Source: Christensenella sp. UBA3700
GTDB taxonomy: Bacteria > Bacillota > Clostridia > Christensenellales > UBA3700
NCBI GenBank assembly: GCA_002372775.1
Contig: DFIJ01000078.1
Span: forward strand, 2,736 to 66,735
Length of the DNA stretch: 64,000 bases
Direction: 5' to 3'
Shown: piece after piece, positions 50,144 through 57,966 of the stretch
Layout of the letters: the number at the start of each line of letters is the position of its first letter
Numbering within the stretch: the first letter of the stretch is position 1
The notes under the pieces: generated by a model
The model's database searches: none
Seen by the model: only the letters and a program-made list of their open reading frames with translations
Told to the model about the DNA's origin: nothing
Position numbers and translations under genes: made by a program

Positions 50144-51142
50144 TTATTTTGCATCTGCAATATAAGTAGTATCTTCATTTGTGTCATTTATAACTGGTTT
50201 TTCAGTTAATGTAATCATATTGATTTGGTTAATAAATAATTTGCTTCTTAGTAGGAAGTAACCAAATACCATAGAGATGATTCCGTCGATAGGTACATAA
50301 GCGATGTTGTATACAAAGCTGTATGTCCAAATGCTTGTGAAGTTTTCTGGCATCCATGAGCCGAAGAATACAGCACCTGAAATAAAGTGTGATAGGAATC
50401 TAAATACAACACCTACAGCAAGACCAACAATTAGAGAAATTGATGGATTCTTAATAATCTTTTTGAACATACCGCCAAATAGTCCAATGAAACCAAATGG
50501 GATAATATAATCTAAGAAGAATTGTAAGATATGATAGAAATATGGGTCTTGGATAAATTGTAATAAACCAAATGCTACGCCAACTAAAGTTCCTTTCTTA
50601 CATCCAAAGATATATGAATATAAAGCAATAGGAAGAAGAGAAGCAACCGTAATCGAACCACCATATGGTCCTTTGAATAATCTAATATAAGATAATCCAA
50701 ATGCAAGCGCTAATAAGATGCCTGCGTATGCAATTGATCTTGTTTGGTATTTTAAGTCTGTATGTTTTTCTTTATCAAAGATAAAAGGAAGAACAATAAG
50801 CATTGCAGCAAATAAAATTGTCATAATAACAGTTAATGCCATAAATGGAACTGTTTCTATGTATTCACGGCAATCCATTTCTTTAAAAGTGCCATCTTTG
50901 ATTGCAATAGCGATATTTGCGGCGATGATTGAAGCGCTAAATGCGATTAGTGTATATACGCTGATCTTAGTGCTTAGAACGAATGAATCCTTCTTTACGA
51001 AGAAAACTACTAGATTTGCAACTAGTAGAATGCCAAGTAAGGAAAGTAAACATACAAGTTCAATTCCACGTGTTGATGATACATTGAAGTAGTTTGTGTA
51101 GCTAGCTTCATCTGCAGCAACTAAAAATAATGATTGAAACAT
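50144..51142 (-). CDS. thiT: Thiamine transporter ThiT-like (ECF S component)
   Basis: This 332-residue membrane protein has a C-terminal half like ThiT: IAYAGILLALAFGLSYIRLF, YGGSITVASLLPI, FGLLQFIQDPYF, QFFLDYIIPF and HFISGAVFFGSW. These supply the aromatic thiamine pocket and the ECF-binding surface. About 150 extra N-terminal residues form three more membrane helices, which is longer than classic ThiT (about 180-200 residues). The start at 51142 is preferred over an upstream in-frame ATG that would lie inside the riboswitch. AAGGAGA is correctly spaced before it. The ECF ATPases and EcfT must be encoded elsewhere. Confidence 0.9.
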   Translation of the reverse strand: MFQSLFLVAADEASYTNYFNVSSTRGIELVCLLSLLGILLVANLVVFFVKKDSFVLSTKISVYTLIAFSASIIAANIAIAIKDGTFKEMDCREYIETVPFMALTVIMTILFAAMLIVLPFIFDKEKHTDLKYQTRSIAYAGILLALAFGLSYIRLFKGPYGGSITVASLLPIALYSYIFGCKKGTLVGVAFGLLQFIQDPYFYHILQFFLDYIIPFGFIGLFGGMFKKIIKNPSISLIVGLAVGVVFRFLSHFISGAVFFGSWMPENFTSIWTYSFVYNIAYVPIDGIISMVFGYFLLRSKLFINQINMITLTEKPVINDTNEDTTYIADAK

Positions 51143-51168
51143 AAAAAAATCTCCTTTGGCTAAGGAGA
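51143..51168 (-). terminator. Riboswitch expression platform: terminator hairpin that also holds the thiT ribosome binding site
   Basis: On the minus strand TCTCCTT / AAGGAGA forms a 7-bp stem followed by T7 and then directly by the thiT ATG. The 3' arm (AAGGAGA) is the only Shine-Dalgarno sequence, eight bases from the ATG. Folding would therefore both end transcription and hide the ribosome binding site. Confidence 0.85.
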
Positions 51169-51182
51169 ACTTGTAATAGTAT

Positions 51183-51263
51183 GGGAATATATTAACTTCC
51201 TTTCGCAAGTATTAACTTGACCAAGTTCAAAGGGTATTATCTCAGCCTATAAGGCACCCCTAG
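51183..51263 (-). ncRNA. TPP riboswitch (THI box)
   Basis: The minus strand reads TAGGGGTGCC, then GGCTGAGATAATACCC, TTGAACTTGGTCAAGTTAAT, ACTTGCGAAAGGAAGTTAAT and a closing TTCCCAT. The CUGAGA and ACUUGA.. segments and the GCGAAAGGAAGU loop are the conserved pyrimidine- and pyrophosphate-sensor elements of the THI box. It precedes thiT, a thiamine importer, so TPP binding should repress uptake through the adjacent hairpin. Confidence 0.97.
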
Positions 51264-51272
51264 CCATTAATA

Positions 51273-51301
51273 AATATATAGCAAACCAATTTTATTGTCA
51301 A
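51273..51301 (-). promoter_or_regulatory. Promoter for riboswitch-thiT (minus strand)
   Basis: On the minus strand, TTGACA (51301-51296) and TATATT (51278-51273) have a 17-base spacer. Initiation is expected near 51266, just before the THI box. Confidence 0.82.
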
Positions 51302-51330
51302 TTGTAATTTTTTACCATTTAAAGTATAAT
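51302..51330 (+). promoter_or_regulatory. Promoter of a leaderless transcript for the ABC-like gene
   Basis: TTGTAA (51302-51307) and TATAAT (51325-51330) have a 17-base spacer. The start codon begins at 51337, the expected transcription start. The -35 box directly touches the -35 box of the divergent thiT promoter. Confidence 0.82.
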
Positions 51331-51336
51331 TATTTT

Positions 51337-52203
51337 ATGGCAAAATCCGTTGTAGTAGAAGATTTGTATATGAGATATTTTGGTGGCTATCTAGGGGTAG
51401 ATATGGCCACTTTTTCTATAAATGGAGATGGTGTTTTTGCTATATATGGAAAAGCTCAATCTGGAAAAAGTACAGTTTTAAGATGTATCGCTGGACTTGA
51501 AAAATATCAAGGCAAAATTGAGCTTAGTGAAATTAAAGATATTGTATATTCATTTGATACTAAATCTTTAAAGATGTATTCAACAGTTCTGGAGAATTTA
51601 CTAATACCTTTAAAACTTAGAGGTGTAGAAAATGCTGAGGATATTGCATTATCTAGATTGAAAAAATATGGGATAGAAGATCTTAAAGATAAAAAGGTTA
51701 GAGAATTATCATTAGATGAAAAGTCTATTGTAGTAATTGCAAGATGTTTTGAAAGAGATGCAGATTTATATCTTTTAGATGATGTGCTAAAGAATATAGA
51801 TGATAGACATGACGAGATATTAAATATTCTAAAAGATGATGTGAAAGGCAAGATGGTTGTATTTGCAACAAGCAATATTGATGATGCTTTTTCTGTATCT
51901 GATACAGTATCTATAATGGCATATAAAAAATATATACAAAGAGGAACAAAAGAAGAATTATTAAAGTGTCCAAAAAGTAGAGAGACTTTAATGGCTCTTA
52001 AAAATAGCGGTGTAATAAACACTGAATTAAAGAATGATGATAAAGGTTATTATGTTGAAGTTTCAAATCTTAGATTCGATGTAAATGAACCTATCTCCAA
52101 CATTTATGTTGGAAAAGAAATATCCTTATCTATTGTTAATGATGAAATTTATAAGGATGTGTATTTTGATAAATCTACAGATTATGTGATTTCAAAGAGG
52201 TAA
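51337..52203 (+). CDS. Degenerate ABC ATPase-like protein
   Basis: This 288-residue protein has the fold order of an importer ATPase with a MalK-like C-terminal extension. Walker A is intact (GKAQSGKST, 38-46). The signature LSGGQ reads LSLDEKS (124-130), the Q-loop glutamine is not evident, and the catalytic Glu after Walker B is Asp (LYLLDD, D149). The H-loop histidine is replaced in FATSN (N180). It may bind ATP but hydrolyse slowly or not at all. No permease gene is nearby. The ATG at 51337 sits at the predicted transcription start with no ribosome binding site. It is three bases from an S41 protease gene. Confidence 0.8.
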   Translation: MAKSVVVEDLYMRYFGGYLGVDMATFSINGDGVFAIYGKAQSGKSTVLRCIAGLEKYQGKIELSEIKDIVYSFDTKSLKMYSTVLENLLIPLKLRGVENAEDIALSRLKKYGIEDLKDKKVRELSLDEKSIVVIARCFERDADLYLLDDVLKNIDDRHDEILNILKDDVKGKMVVFATSNIDDAFSVSDTVSIMAYKKYIQRGTKEELLKCPKSRETLMALKNSGVINTELKNDDKGYYVEVSNLRFDVNEPISNIYVGKEISLSIVNDEIYKDVYFDKSTDYVISKR

Positions 52204-52205
52204 TT

Positions 52206-53630
52206 ATGGAAGATAATAATGTTTTTGAAGAAAGCCAAAATAAGGAAGTAGTGGAAGTGTCCAGCGATTATATTCCAAAGAAGAAGGCAATTATAATTTG
52301 TGTGTCTGTTCTTCTAATATTAGCACTTATTGCAGGTGCTGGTGTTGGGGGGTATTTCTTTGGCAAGAGGAATTCTCTTGATGAGAATATGCCTTTAATG
52401 GCAGAAGCATATGAAGCCTTCAAAAAATATTATTATAAAGATATAAATTGGGAAGAGTTCCAAGTTTATGCTACAGCTGCAATGATGACTCAAGTTGATG
52501 ACTATACTGGGATGTATTTAAATGCTGAAGTTGAAGCTACAAAAGCTTATGGTTTTTCGTATAATGAAAGTGGTATTAATGAACATATTATTTATTATGT
52601 TATGAAAGATTCTCCAGCAGCTACAACAAAAGCTACATATCATTATTCTGATTTACAACTTAATAACAAAGAAACAGTTACAGATGATGTCTATATTGAG
52701 GAAGGAGATAAGATATACGCGATTAGTATGGTTAGTCCTACTGCAATAGCACTTTTAGGCTCTGATCCTATAATTGTGCAAGGAATGGAAAAATCGAAAT
52801 TTAAAGATTTATTAGCTGCGGATGAAAACGCAATATTTTATATCATAAAGAGTAATGGCGATGATACTTACAACAACGATTTATATACTTTTAGATTAGA
52901 AAAAGAATGGCTATCATCTAAAACTACAGAATACTATACAGCTGAAGAAATTGGCGATACAACAGGTACTACAGCATTACTAAAGTTTAGAAGTTTTTCA
53001 GGTAGTGCAATTAAAGATTTTCATGCTGCTTGTGAAACTTTTGTTGAAAGCGGTGCAACTAATCTAATATTAGACCTAAGAGGCAATGGTGGTGGTAATG
53101 CTACTATTCTAAGTTATGTAGCAGGTTGCCTATTAAATGGGGCAGATGATACTTCTCTTCCTCTTCTGAAATTAAATTACAATGCAGGATATGGAATATT
53201 TAGAACTACATATTTTTCAACAGATTTTAAAGGCACATATGGCGATAAAGAATATGAGACTATTAACTTGCCATCTGTTGTTAATAATTTCAAACTTGTT
53301 GTTTTATGTGATTCTCAAACAGCATCTTCATCAGAAGCATTAATTGGAGCGTTGATGTACTATAACGACATAAAGATAGTTGGTGGCAAAACATATGGAA
53401 AAGGTGTTGCTCAAACAATAGTTGAAATTGGAGATGGCAAGTATTATTTAAATATTACTAATGGTACATACTATATTCCAACAAAAGGCGAAGATGGAAA
53501 GATATGTTGGGATGTTACAATTCATGGAGTAGGAATTACTCCAGATTCTGAGAATAAGATTTCAAAATCATATAGACCTCTTGTAAACGACTTGTATATT
53601 AAGCGTGGATTAGAATTGATTACTGCTTAA
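52206..53630 (+). CDS. Membrane-anchored S41 (C-terminal processing) protease
   Basis: This 474-residue protein has one N-terminal transmembrane helix (about 28-52), so the catalytic part lies outside the cell membrane. A divergent PDZ-like region with an insertion (about 100-240) is followed by the S41 core: LDLRGNGGG (near 293), the serine in TASSSEAL (near 375) and the lysine in GKTYGKGVAQ (near 398), giving a Ser-Lys dyad. Relatives trim or degrade envelope proteins. AAGAGG precedes the ATG, and it shares a transcript with the ABC-like gene. The substrate is unknown; the two envelope proteins downstream are candidates only by position. Confidence 0.88.
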   Translation: MEDNNVFEESQNKEVVEVSSDYIPKKKAIIICVSVLLILALIAGAGVGGYFFGKRNSLDENMPLMAEAYEAFKKYYYKDINWEEFQVYATAAMMTQVDDYTGMYLNAEVEATKAYGFSYNESGINEHIIYYVMKDSPAATTKATYHYSDLQLNNKETVTDDVYIEEGDKIYAISMVSPTAIALLGSDPIIVQGMEKSKFKDLLAADENAIFYIIKSNGDDTYNNDLYTFRLEKEWLSSKTTEYYTAEEIGDTTGTTALLKFRSFSGSAIKDFHAACETFVESGATNLILDLRGNGGGNATILSYVAGCLLNGADDTSLPLLKLNYNAGYGIFRTTYFSTDFKGTYGDKEYETINLPSVVNNFKLVVLCDSQTASSSEALIGALMYYNDIKIVGGKTYGKGVAQTIVEIGDGKYYLNITNGTYYIPTKGEDGKICWDVTIHGVGITPDSENKISKSYRPLVNDLYIKRGLELITA

Positions 53631-53670
53631 TAATTGATTTAAATAAATAATTGATATAGAATAATTGTAT

Positions 53671-53707
53671 TCAGGGAACCATATTACTATGGGCTCCCTG
53701 TTTTTTT
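53671..53707 (+). terminator. Rho-independent terminator after the S41 gene
   Basis: CAGGGA-x-CCAT / ATGG-xx-TCCCTG forms a long stem with a small internal loop and is followed by T7. Confidence 0.9.
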
Positions 53708-53721
53708 ATTTGCGAGGCATT

Positions 53722-54390
53722 ATGAAAACTTATCTAAAAATCTTACTATGTTTAGTAATAGTTGGAGTAATAGCTGCAGGGGGCTTTACATTCTATGTAT
53801 TTTTTGTTGAAAAGGAACTTGGAGATGAGTATATATTCAAGTTTTCTACAACACTTCAAACTATCAATGAATTATCCTTTGATGCTGATTTTTCATATAT
53901 AAATTCTATGCAAGATTTTAGCGTTTCTTGCAAGGAAGAAATTAATGGAAAAACTAGCAATTATTCTCTTAAAAAACAAGGTCAAGATTCAACATTTTTT
54001 ATGGAGTATAAAGGGGATGATATGACTATAGATTTCTATATAGAAGATACAAAGTATCTTATCTCTCAAAATGGAGCTATTGAAGAGGTTGGTCAAGGAG
54101 TCTTTTATGAGAGTGTTTTATTATACTTTAAAAAGGTGATGCCACTAGAGGAAATTGATGGTAAATATTATCTTATAAAAGCAGATAAAATGAAGGATAT
54201 TAACCATGTGTTACAAAAGGGAAGTAACCTTACTTTTGTTAATAAATCAGATAGCGAAGAATACGATCTTTGCTACGATTATTACTCAAATAAGATTGTT
54301 TCTTACAAACTCAATTATTTACAAATAAATAGCGGAATTTCTTTTCCTTATTCTGTGTGTTATGTGCTAAACTTATCACTAGGTAAGTGA
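53722..54390 (+). CDS. Membrane-anchored extracytoplasmic protein, function unknown
   Basis: I do not recognise this 222-residue protein. It has an N-terminal membrane helix (about 5-28) without a lipobox, then an outward-facing domain rich in Asp, Tyr and Lys with alternating beta-strand character. The ATG at 53722 is chosen because GCGAGG precedes it; an upstream in-frame ATG lies inside the terminator. Its stop overlaps the GTG of the next gene (GTGA), so the two are made together. Confidence 0.7.
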   Translation: MKTYLKILLCLVIVGVIAAGGFTFYVFFVEKELGDEYIFKFSTTLQTINELSFDADFSYINSMQDFSVSCKEEINGKTSNYSLKKQGQDSTFFMEYKGDDMTIDFYIEDTKYLISQNGAIEEVGQGVFYESVLLYFKKVMPLEEIDGKYYLIKADKMKDINHVLQKGSNLTFVNKSDSEEYDLCYDYYSNKIVSYKLNYLQINSGISFPYSVCYVLNLSLGK

Positions 54391-55310
54391 GAGTGAAAAA
54401 AGAAAGCCTAAAATATAGATTTTTTAATCCTAGTTTGTTTACTATAGTCGTTGTATATATAGCAACGATTATTTTAGTTGCTATTAGTATTAAGAATGCT
54501 ATTGCTAGTGATACATCTGCTAGTGCAATTGTAGTTTATGTCTTGTCTTTCATTATTTTGCCATATGCGATATATCTTGGTGTAAGATTGTATCCACACG
54601 TAAAAGAGAGAATTATTCGTTTTATAAAGATGAGCGATACATTGTCTTTAATGCTAGACAATTATGGTTACAGAACAATTGTGTTCACATTCTTCTCATT
54701 TGCAGCTACTGTAATATTCGTCTTATACAACATCGCACTTGCATTTATATTCCATGTAGGCTGGTATGGAGCACTTGCAGGTTATTATACCTTCTTGTCT
54801 ATCTTAAGTGCTCATAACTTGATTAGATTCAAGGATTCAAAATATTCACAAAGTAGTTTAATTATCTCATTAAAAACATACAGAAACGACGGCATATTGT
54901 TATGTATCGCTATTGCATTTATTGAGGTAATTATCATTCTTGTTGTATCTCAAGGAAAGTCATTCTCAACAACAAATATGACTATGGCTGTTTATGTAAC
55001 AGCATTATATGCATTTATAAAGATGGCTATATCAATAGCCAATTTCGTAAAGGCAAGAAAGCAACATGACTATATTATTCGTGCAATTAAGAACACTAAT
55101 TTAGCTGCTGCACTTGTTTCAATTTTTGCTCTTCAAACATCAATGTTAAAACAATATGCGCCAGAAGATGCTGTAAGATATGTAACAATTTGGAATTCAG
55201 CAACAGGCGGTGTAGTATGCGCCATAATACTAGCAATAGGCATATTTATGATAGTTATTGGTCAAAAAGAATTAAACAAATTTAAAATACCTAAGCCTAA
55301 AAAGCAATAA
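54387..55310 (+). CDS. Polytopic membrane protein, function unknown
   Basis: This 307-residue protein has about eight hydrophobic segments separated by short basic loops and ends in a lysine/proline-rich tail. I see no transporter signature. The GTG start overlaps the upstream stop; a second GTG two codons later is equally possible. It ends its transcript without a clear terminator before the asnA promoter. Confidence 0.68.
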   Translation: MRVKKESLKYRFFNPSLFTIVVVYIATIILVAISIKNAIASDTSASAIVVYVLSFIILPYAIYLGVRLYPHVKERIIRFIKMSDTLSLMLDNYGYRTIVFTFFSFAATVIFVLYNIALAFIFHVGWYGALAGYYTFLSILSAHNLIRFKDSKYSQSSLIISLKTYRNDGILLCIAIAFIEVIIILVVSQGKSFSTTNMTMAVYVTALYAFIKMAISIANFVKARKQHDYIIRAIKNTNLAAALVSIFALQTSMLKQYAPEDAVRYVTIWNSATGGVVCAIILAIGIFMIVIGQKELNKFKIPKPKKQ

Positions 55311-55317
55311 AGTTTTG

Positions 55318-55346
55318 TTGTAATTTATAGCGCAATTTTATATAAT
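55318..55346 (+). promoter_or_regulatory. Promoter for asnA
   Basis: TTGTAA (55318-55323) and TATAAT (55341-55346) have a 17-base spacer. The spacer contains AGCGCAA, and the DNA after the -10 (ATTTTTATTAT) matches that after the CNNM/CorC promoter. Confidence 0.82.
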
Positions 55347-55387
55347 ATTTTTATTATTTAATTTCGGGAATTAAAAGTGAGGCTTTT

Positions 55388-56395
55388 ATGGCATTAATAT
55401 TACCAAAAAAATACAAGAGTTTATTATCTGTTAGAGAAACAGAAAGAGCTATTAAAACAGCAAGAACAATTTTCACAAATGAATTATGTGATAAGTTGAA
55501 TTTAGAGAGAGTTACAGCACCTATGTTTGTTAAGGCTGGAACTGGTATCAACGACGATTTAAATGGTACAGAAAGAGCTGTTGGCTTTGATATTTTAAAT
55601 ATGCCAGGCGTTGAAGCTCAAGTAGTACATTCTCTAGCTAAGTGGAAGAGAATTGCTTTAGCAAAATATGGTTTTGATGTAGGTGAAGGTATCTACACAA
55701 ATATGAACGGAATCCGTCGTGATGAAGAATTAGATAACATCCACTCAATCTATGTAGATCAATGGGATTGGGAAAAGGTTATTTCAAAAGATCAAAGAAA
55801 TGTTGAATATCTAAAGAAGACAGTTCAAGATATTGTTAATGCTATTGCTGATGCTAAAGAGGGAATTACAAGAGTATATCCACAATTAACAAAGACAATA
55901 GACAGAAACGTTACTTTCATTACTTCTCAAGAACTTGAAGATTTATATCCAAATCTATCTCCAAAAGAAAGAGAAAATGCTTTTGTTAAGAAGCATCACA
56001 CAATCTTCATTATGCAAATTGGTGATGTATTAAAGAGCGGTGAAAGACATGATGGTAGAGCACCAGATTATGACGATTGGAAATTAAATGGCGACTTAAT
56101 CATGTATAACGAAGTTTTAGATATGGCATTTGAAGTTTCTTCAATGGGTATCAGAGTTGATGAAGAAACATTAAGATTACAACTTGCAAAGAGCGAACAT
56201 GAGGAAAGATTGGTATTACCATTCCACAAGATGTTATTAAATGGTGAACTTCCATTATCTATCGGTGGTGGTATCGGTCAATCAAGACTATGTATGTTAC
56301 TTCTTGAAAAGGCTCATATTGGTGAAGTTCATACTTCAATCTGGCCTGATGAAATGGTTAAGAAGTGTAAGGCAGCAGGAATCGAAATATTATAA
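55388..56395 (+). CDS. asnA: Aspartate-ammonia ligase (asparagine synthetase A)
   Basis: This 335-residue enzyme makes asparagine from aspartate, ammonia and ATP. It resembles a class II synthetase core: PKKYKSLLSVRETERAI at the N-terminus, NGIRRDEELDNIHSIYVDQWDWE, GERHDGRAPDYDDW, and the C-terminal GGGIGQSRLCMLLL (motif 3). Being ammonia-dependent, it fits an organism with gdhA and amino-acid fermentation nearby. GTGAGG precedes the ATG. Confidence 0.96.
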   Translation: MALILPKKYKSLLSVRETERAIKTARTIFTNELCDKLNLERVTAPMFVKAGTGINDDLNGTERAVGFDILNMPGVEAQVVHSLAKWKRIALAKYGFDVGEGIYTNMNGIRRDEELDNIHSIYVDQWDWEKVISKDQRNVEYLKKTVQDIVNAIADAKEGITRVYPQLTKTIDRNVTFITSQELEDLYPNLSPKERENAFVKKHHTIFIMQIGDVLKSGERHDGRAPDYDDWKLNGDLIMYNEVLDMAFEVSSMGIRVDEETLRLQLAKSEHEERLVLPFHKMLLNGELPLSIGGGIGQSRLCMLLLEKAHIGEVHTSIWPDEMVKKCKAAGIEIL

Positions 56396-56433
56396 TTTAA
56401 AAACTAGGGGAATTTTGAGAAAGCAGGTGCGAG

Positions 56434-57819
56434 ATGGAAAATACTTACAATAGCTTTAAAAAGACTAATAAAAAGGAAATCACTAGACTTACTAAGCTTA
56501 CAAAAAGATGTGATGCTATTAGCGCAAATCTTTATGAAAAGCATAAGGTGTTTAGAGGCTTAAGAGATAATCAAGGACGAGGCGTTGTTACTGGTCTTAC
56601 AGATATTTCTGAAATCAATGCTTTTAAATACACTAAAGATGGTGAGAGAGTAGCTATTGAAGGCGAATGCTTCTATAGAGGTATTCCTATTGAAAAATTA
56701 ATCGCTGGTGGCGCATATGAGGGTAGATATGGTTTTGAAGAAACTGCATATTTATTACTTACAGGTAAATTACCAGACAAGGAAGAATTAGATGATTTCA
56801 TTTATCTTTTAAATGGACTTAGACAACTTCCAGATACATTCTTAAGAGACGTTATTTTAAAATCTGTAGCTGAAAATATTATGAACGCTATGGCAAAGTG
56901 TGTATTGTCTTTATATTCATACGATGACGCTGCAGAAGATATCTCAATACCAAATGTATTTACACAATGCTTAAAATTAATTGCAGTATTCCCAGTACTT
57001 GCAGTTCATTCATTACAAGCACATAGATATTATCACCAAGGAAAGAATTTAAAGATCAGAAATCCAAAGCCATATTTATCTACAGCTGAAAACATTCTTT
57101 ATATGCTTAGAGGTACAGGTAGATATACAGCTGAAGAAGCTAGACTTTTAGATGTATGCTTAATTCTTCATGCAGAACACGGTGGTGGTAACAACTCAAC
57201 ATTTACAACTAGAGTTGTAACTTCATCAGGAACAGATACATATTCAGCAATTGCTGCTGCACTTGGTTCACTAAAGGGACCAAAACACGGTGGTGCTAAT
57301 ATCAAGGTTGTTGAAATGATGGAAGATATCAAGTCTCACGTTAAAGATTATTCAGAAGAAGAAGTTAAGGCATATCTAAAGAAAATTATGGATGGCGATG
57401 CATTTGATAAACAAGGTTTAATCTATGGTATGGGACATGCTATTTACTCACTATCTGACCCAAGAGCTAATGTATTACAATCAATCTTATTTAATGAAGA
57501 TTATCATTTCAACCATACAGATGATTTTGAGTTATATAAGCAAGTTTATAAGCTTGCTCCAATTGTTATTGCAGAGAAGAGAAAATTGTTTAAACCAGTA
57601 GCTGTAAATATCGACTTCTATACAGGCTATATTTATAGAATGTTACATATTCCAAAAGAGTTATTTACTCCTATCTTTGCTATTGCAAGAATTGCAGGTT
57701 GGAGTGCTCATAGAATAGAAGAACTTGTTAACCAAAGCAAGATTATTCGTCCAGCTTACGTTGCAGTAGGTGAGAGACAAGAGTATGTGCCTCTAGAGGA
57801 AAGAAAACCTTCACTTTAA
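56434..57819 (+). CDS. gltA: Citrate synthase (Si-type)
   Basis: This 461-residue protein condenses oxaloacetate and acetyl-CoA. Core motifs are GVVTGLTDISEI, the first active histidine in HAEHGGGNNSTF (near 249), the second in GPKHGGAN (near 288), and the aspartate in NIDFYTGYIYRM (near 390). The longer N-terminus fits the clostridial branch. AGGTGCGAG precedes the ATG, 38 bases after asnA with no terminator. Methylcitrate synthase activity cannot be ruled out by sequence alone. Confidence 0.93.
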   Translation: MENTYNSFKKTNKKEITRLTKLTKRCDAISANLYEKHKVFRGLRDNQGRGVVTGLTDISEINAFKYTKDGERVAIEGECFYRGIPIEKLIAGGAYEGRYGFEETAYLLLTGKLPDKEELDDFIYLLNGLRQLPDTFLRDVILKSVAENIMNAMAKCVLSLYSYDDAAEDISIPNVFTQCLKLIAVFPVLAVHSLQAHRYYHQGKNLKIRNPKPYLSTAENILYMLRGTGRYTAEEARLLDVCLILHAEHGGGNNSTFTTRVVTSSGTDTYSAIAAALGSLKGPKHGGANIKVVEMMEDIKSHVKDYSEEEVKAYLKKIMDGDAFDKQGLIYGMGHAIYSLSDPRANVLQSILFNEDYHFNHTDDFELYKQVYKLAPIVIAEKRKLFKPVAVNIDFYTGYIYRMLHIPKELFTPIFAIARIAGWSAHRIEELVNQSKIIRPAYVAVGERQEYVPLEERKPSL

Positions 57820-57838
57820 TAATAATTATGAATCATAT

Positions 57839-57868
57839 TTGAGCGCTTCAGATTGAGGCGCTCATTTT
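57839..57868 (+). terminator. Rho-independent terminator after gltA
   Basis: The 7-bp stem TGAGCGC / GCGCTCA with an eleven-base loop is followed by TTTTG. Confidence 0.8.
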
Positions 57869-57916
57869 GTTATTCGATATTTTTTATAAAATTTATCGAT
57901 TAGACGCGCTAGCGTA

Positions 57917-57945
57917 TTGTTTTAAGATTTTTATTATTCTATAAT
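57917..57945 (+). promoter_or_regulatory. Promoter for the GPH symporter gene
   Basis: TTGTTT (57917-57922) and TATAAT (57940-57945) have a 17-base spacer. ACGCGCTAGCG lies just upstream of the -35. Confidence 0.7.
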
Positions 57946-57966
57946 ATAGTGGATGAGGGTTATTAA

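Noticed and set aside
51143-51208. Upstream in-frame ATG giving thiT 22 extra residues
   Set aside because: That start lies within the riboswitch region and the extra residues would be encoded by the terminator hairpin; the ATG at 51142 has a properly spaced ribosome binding site.
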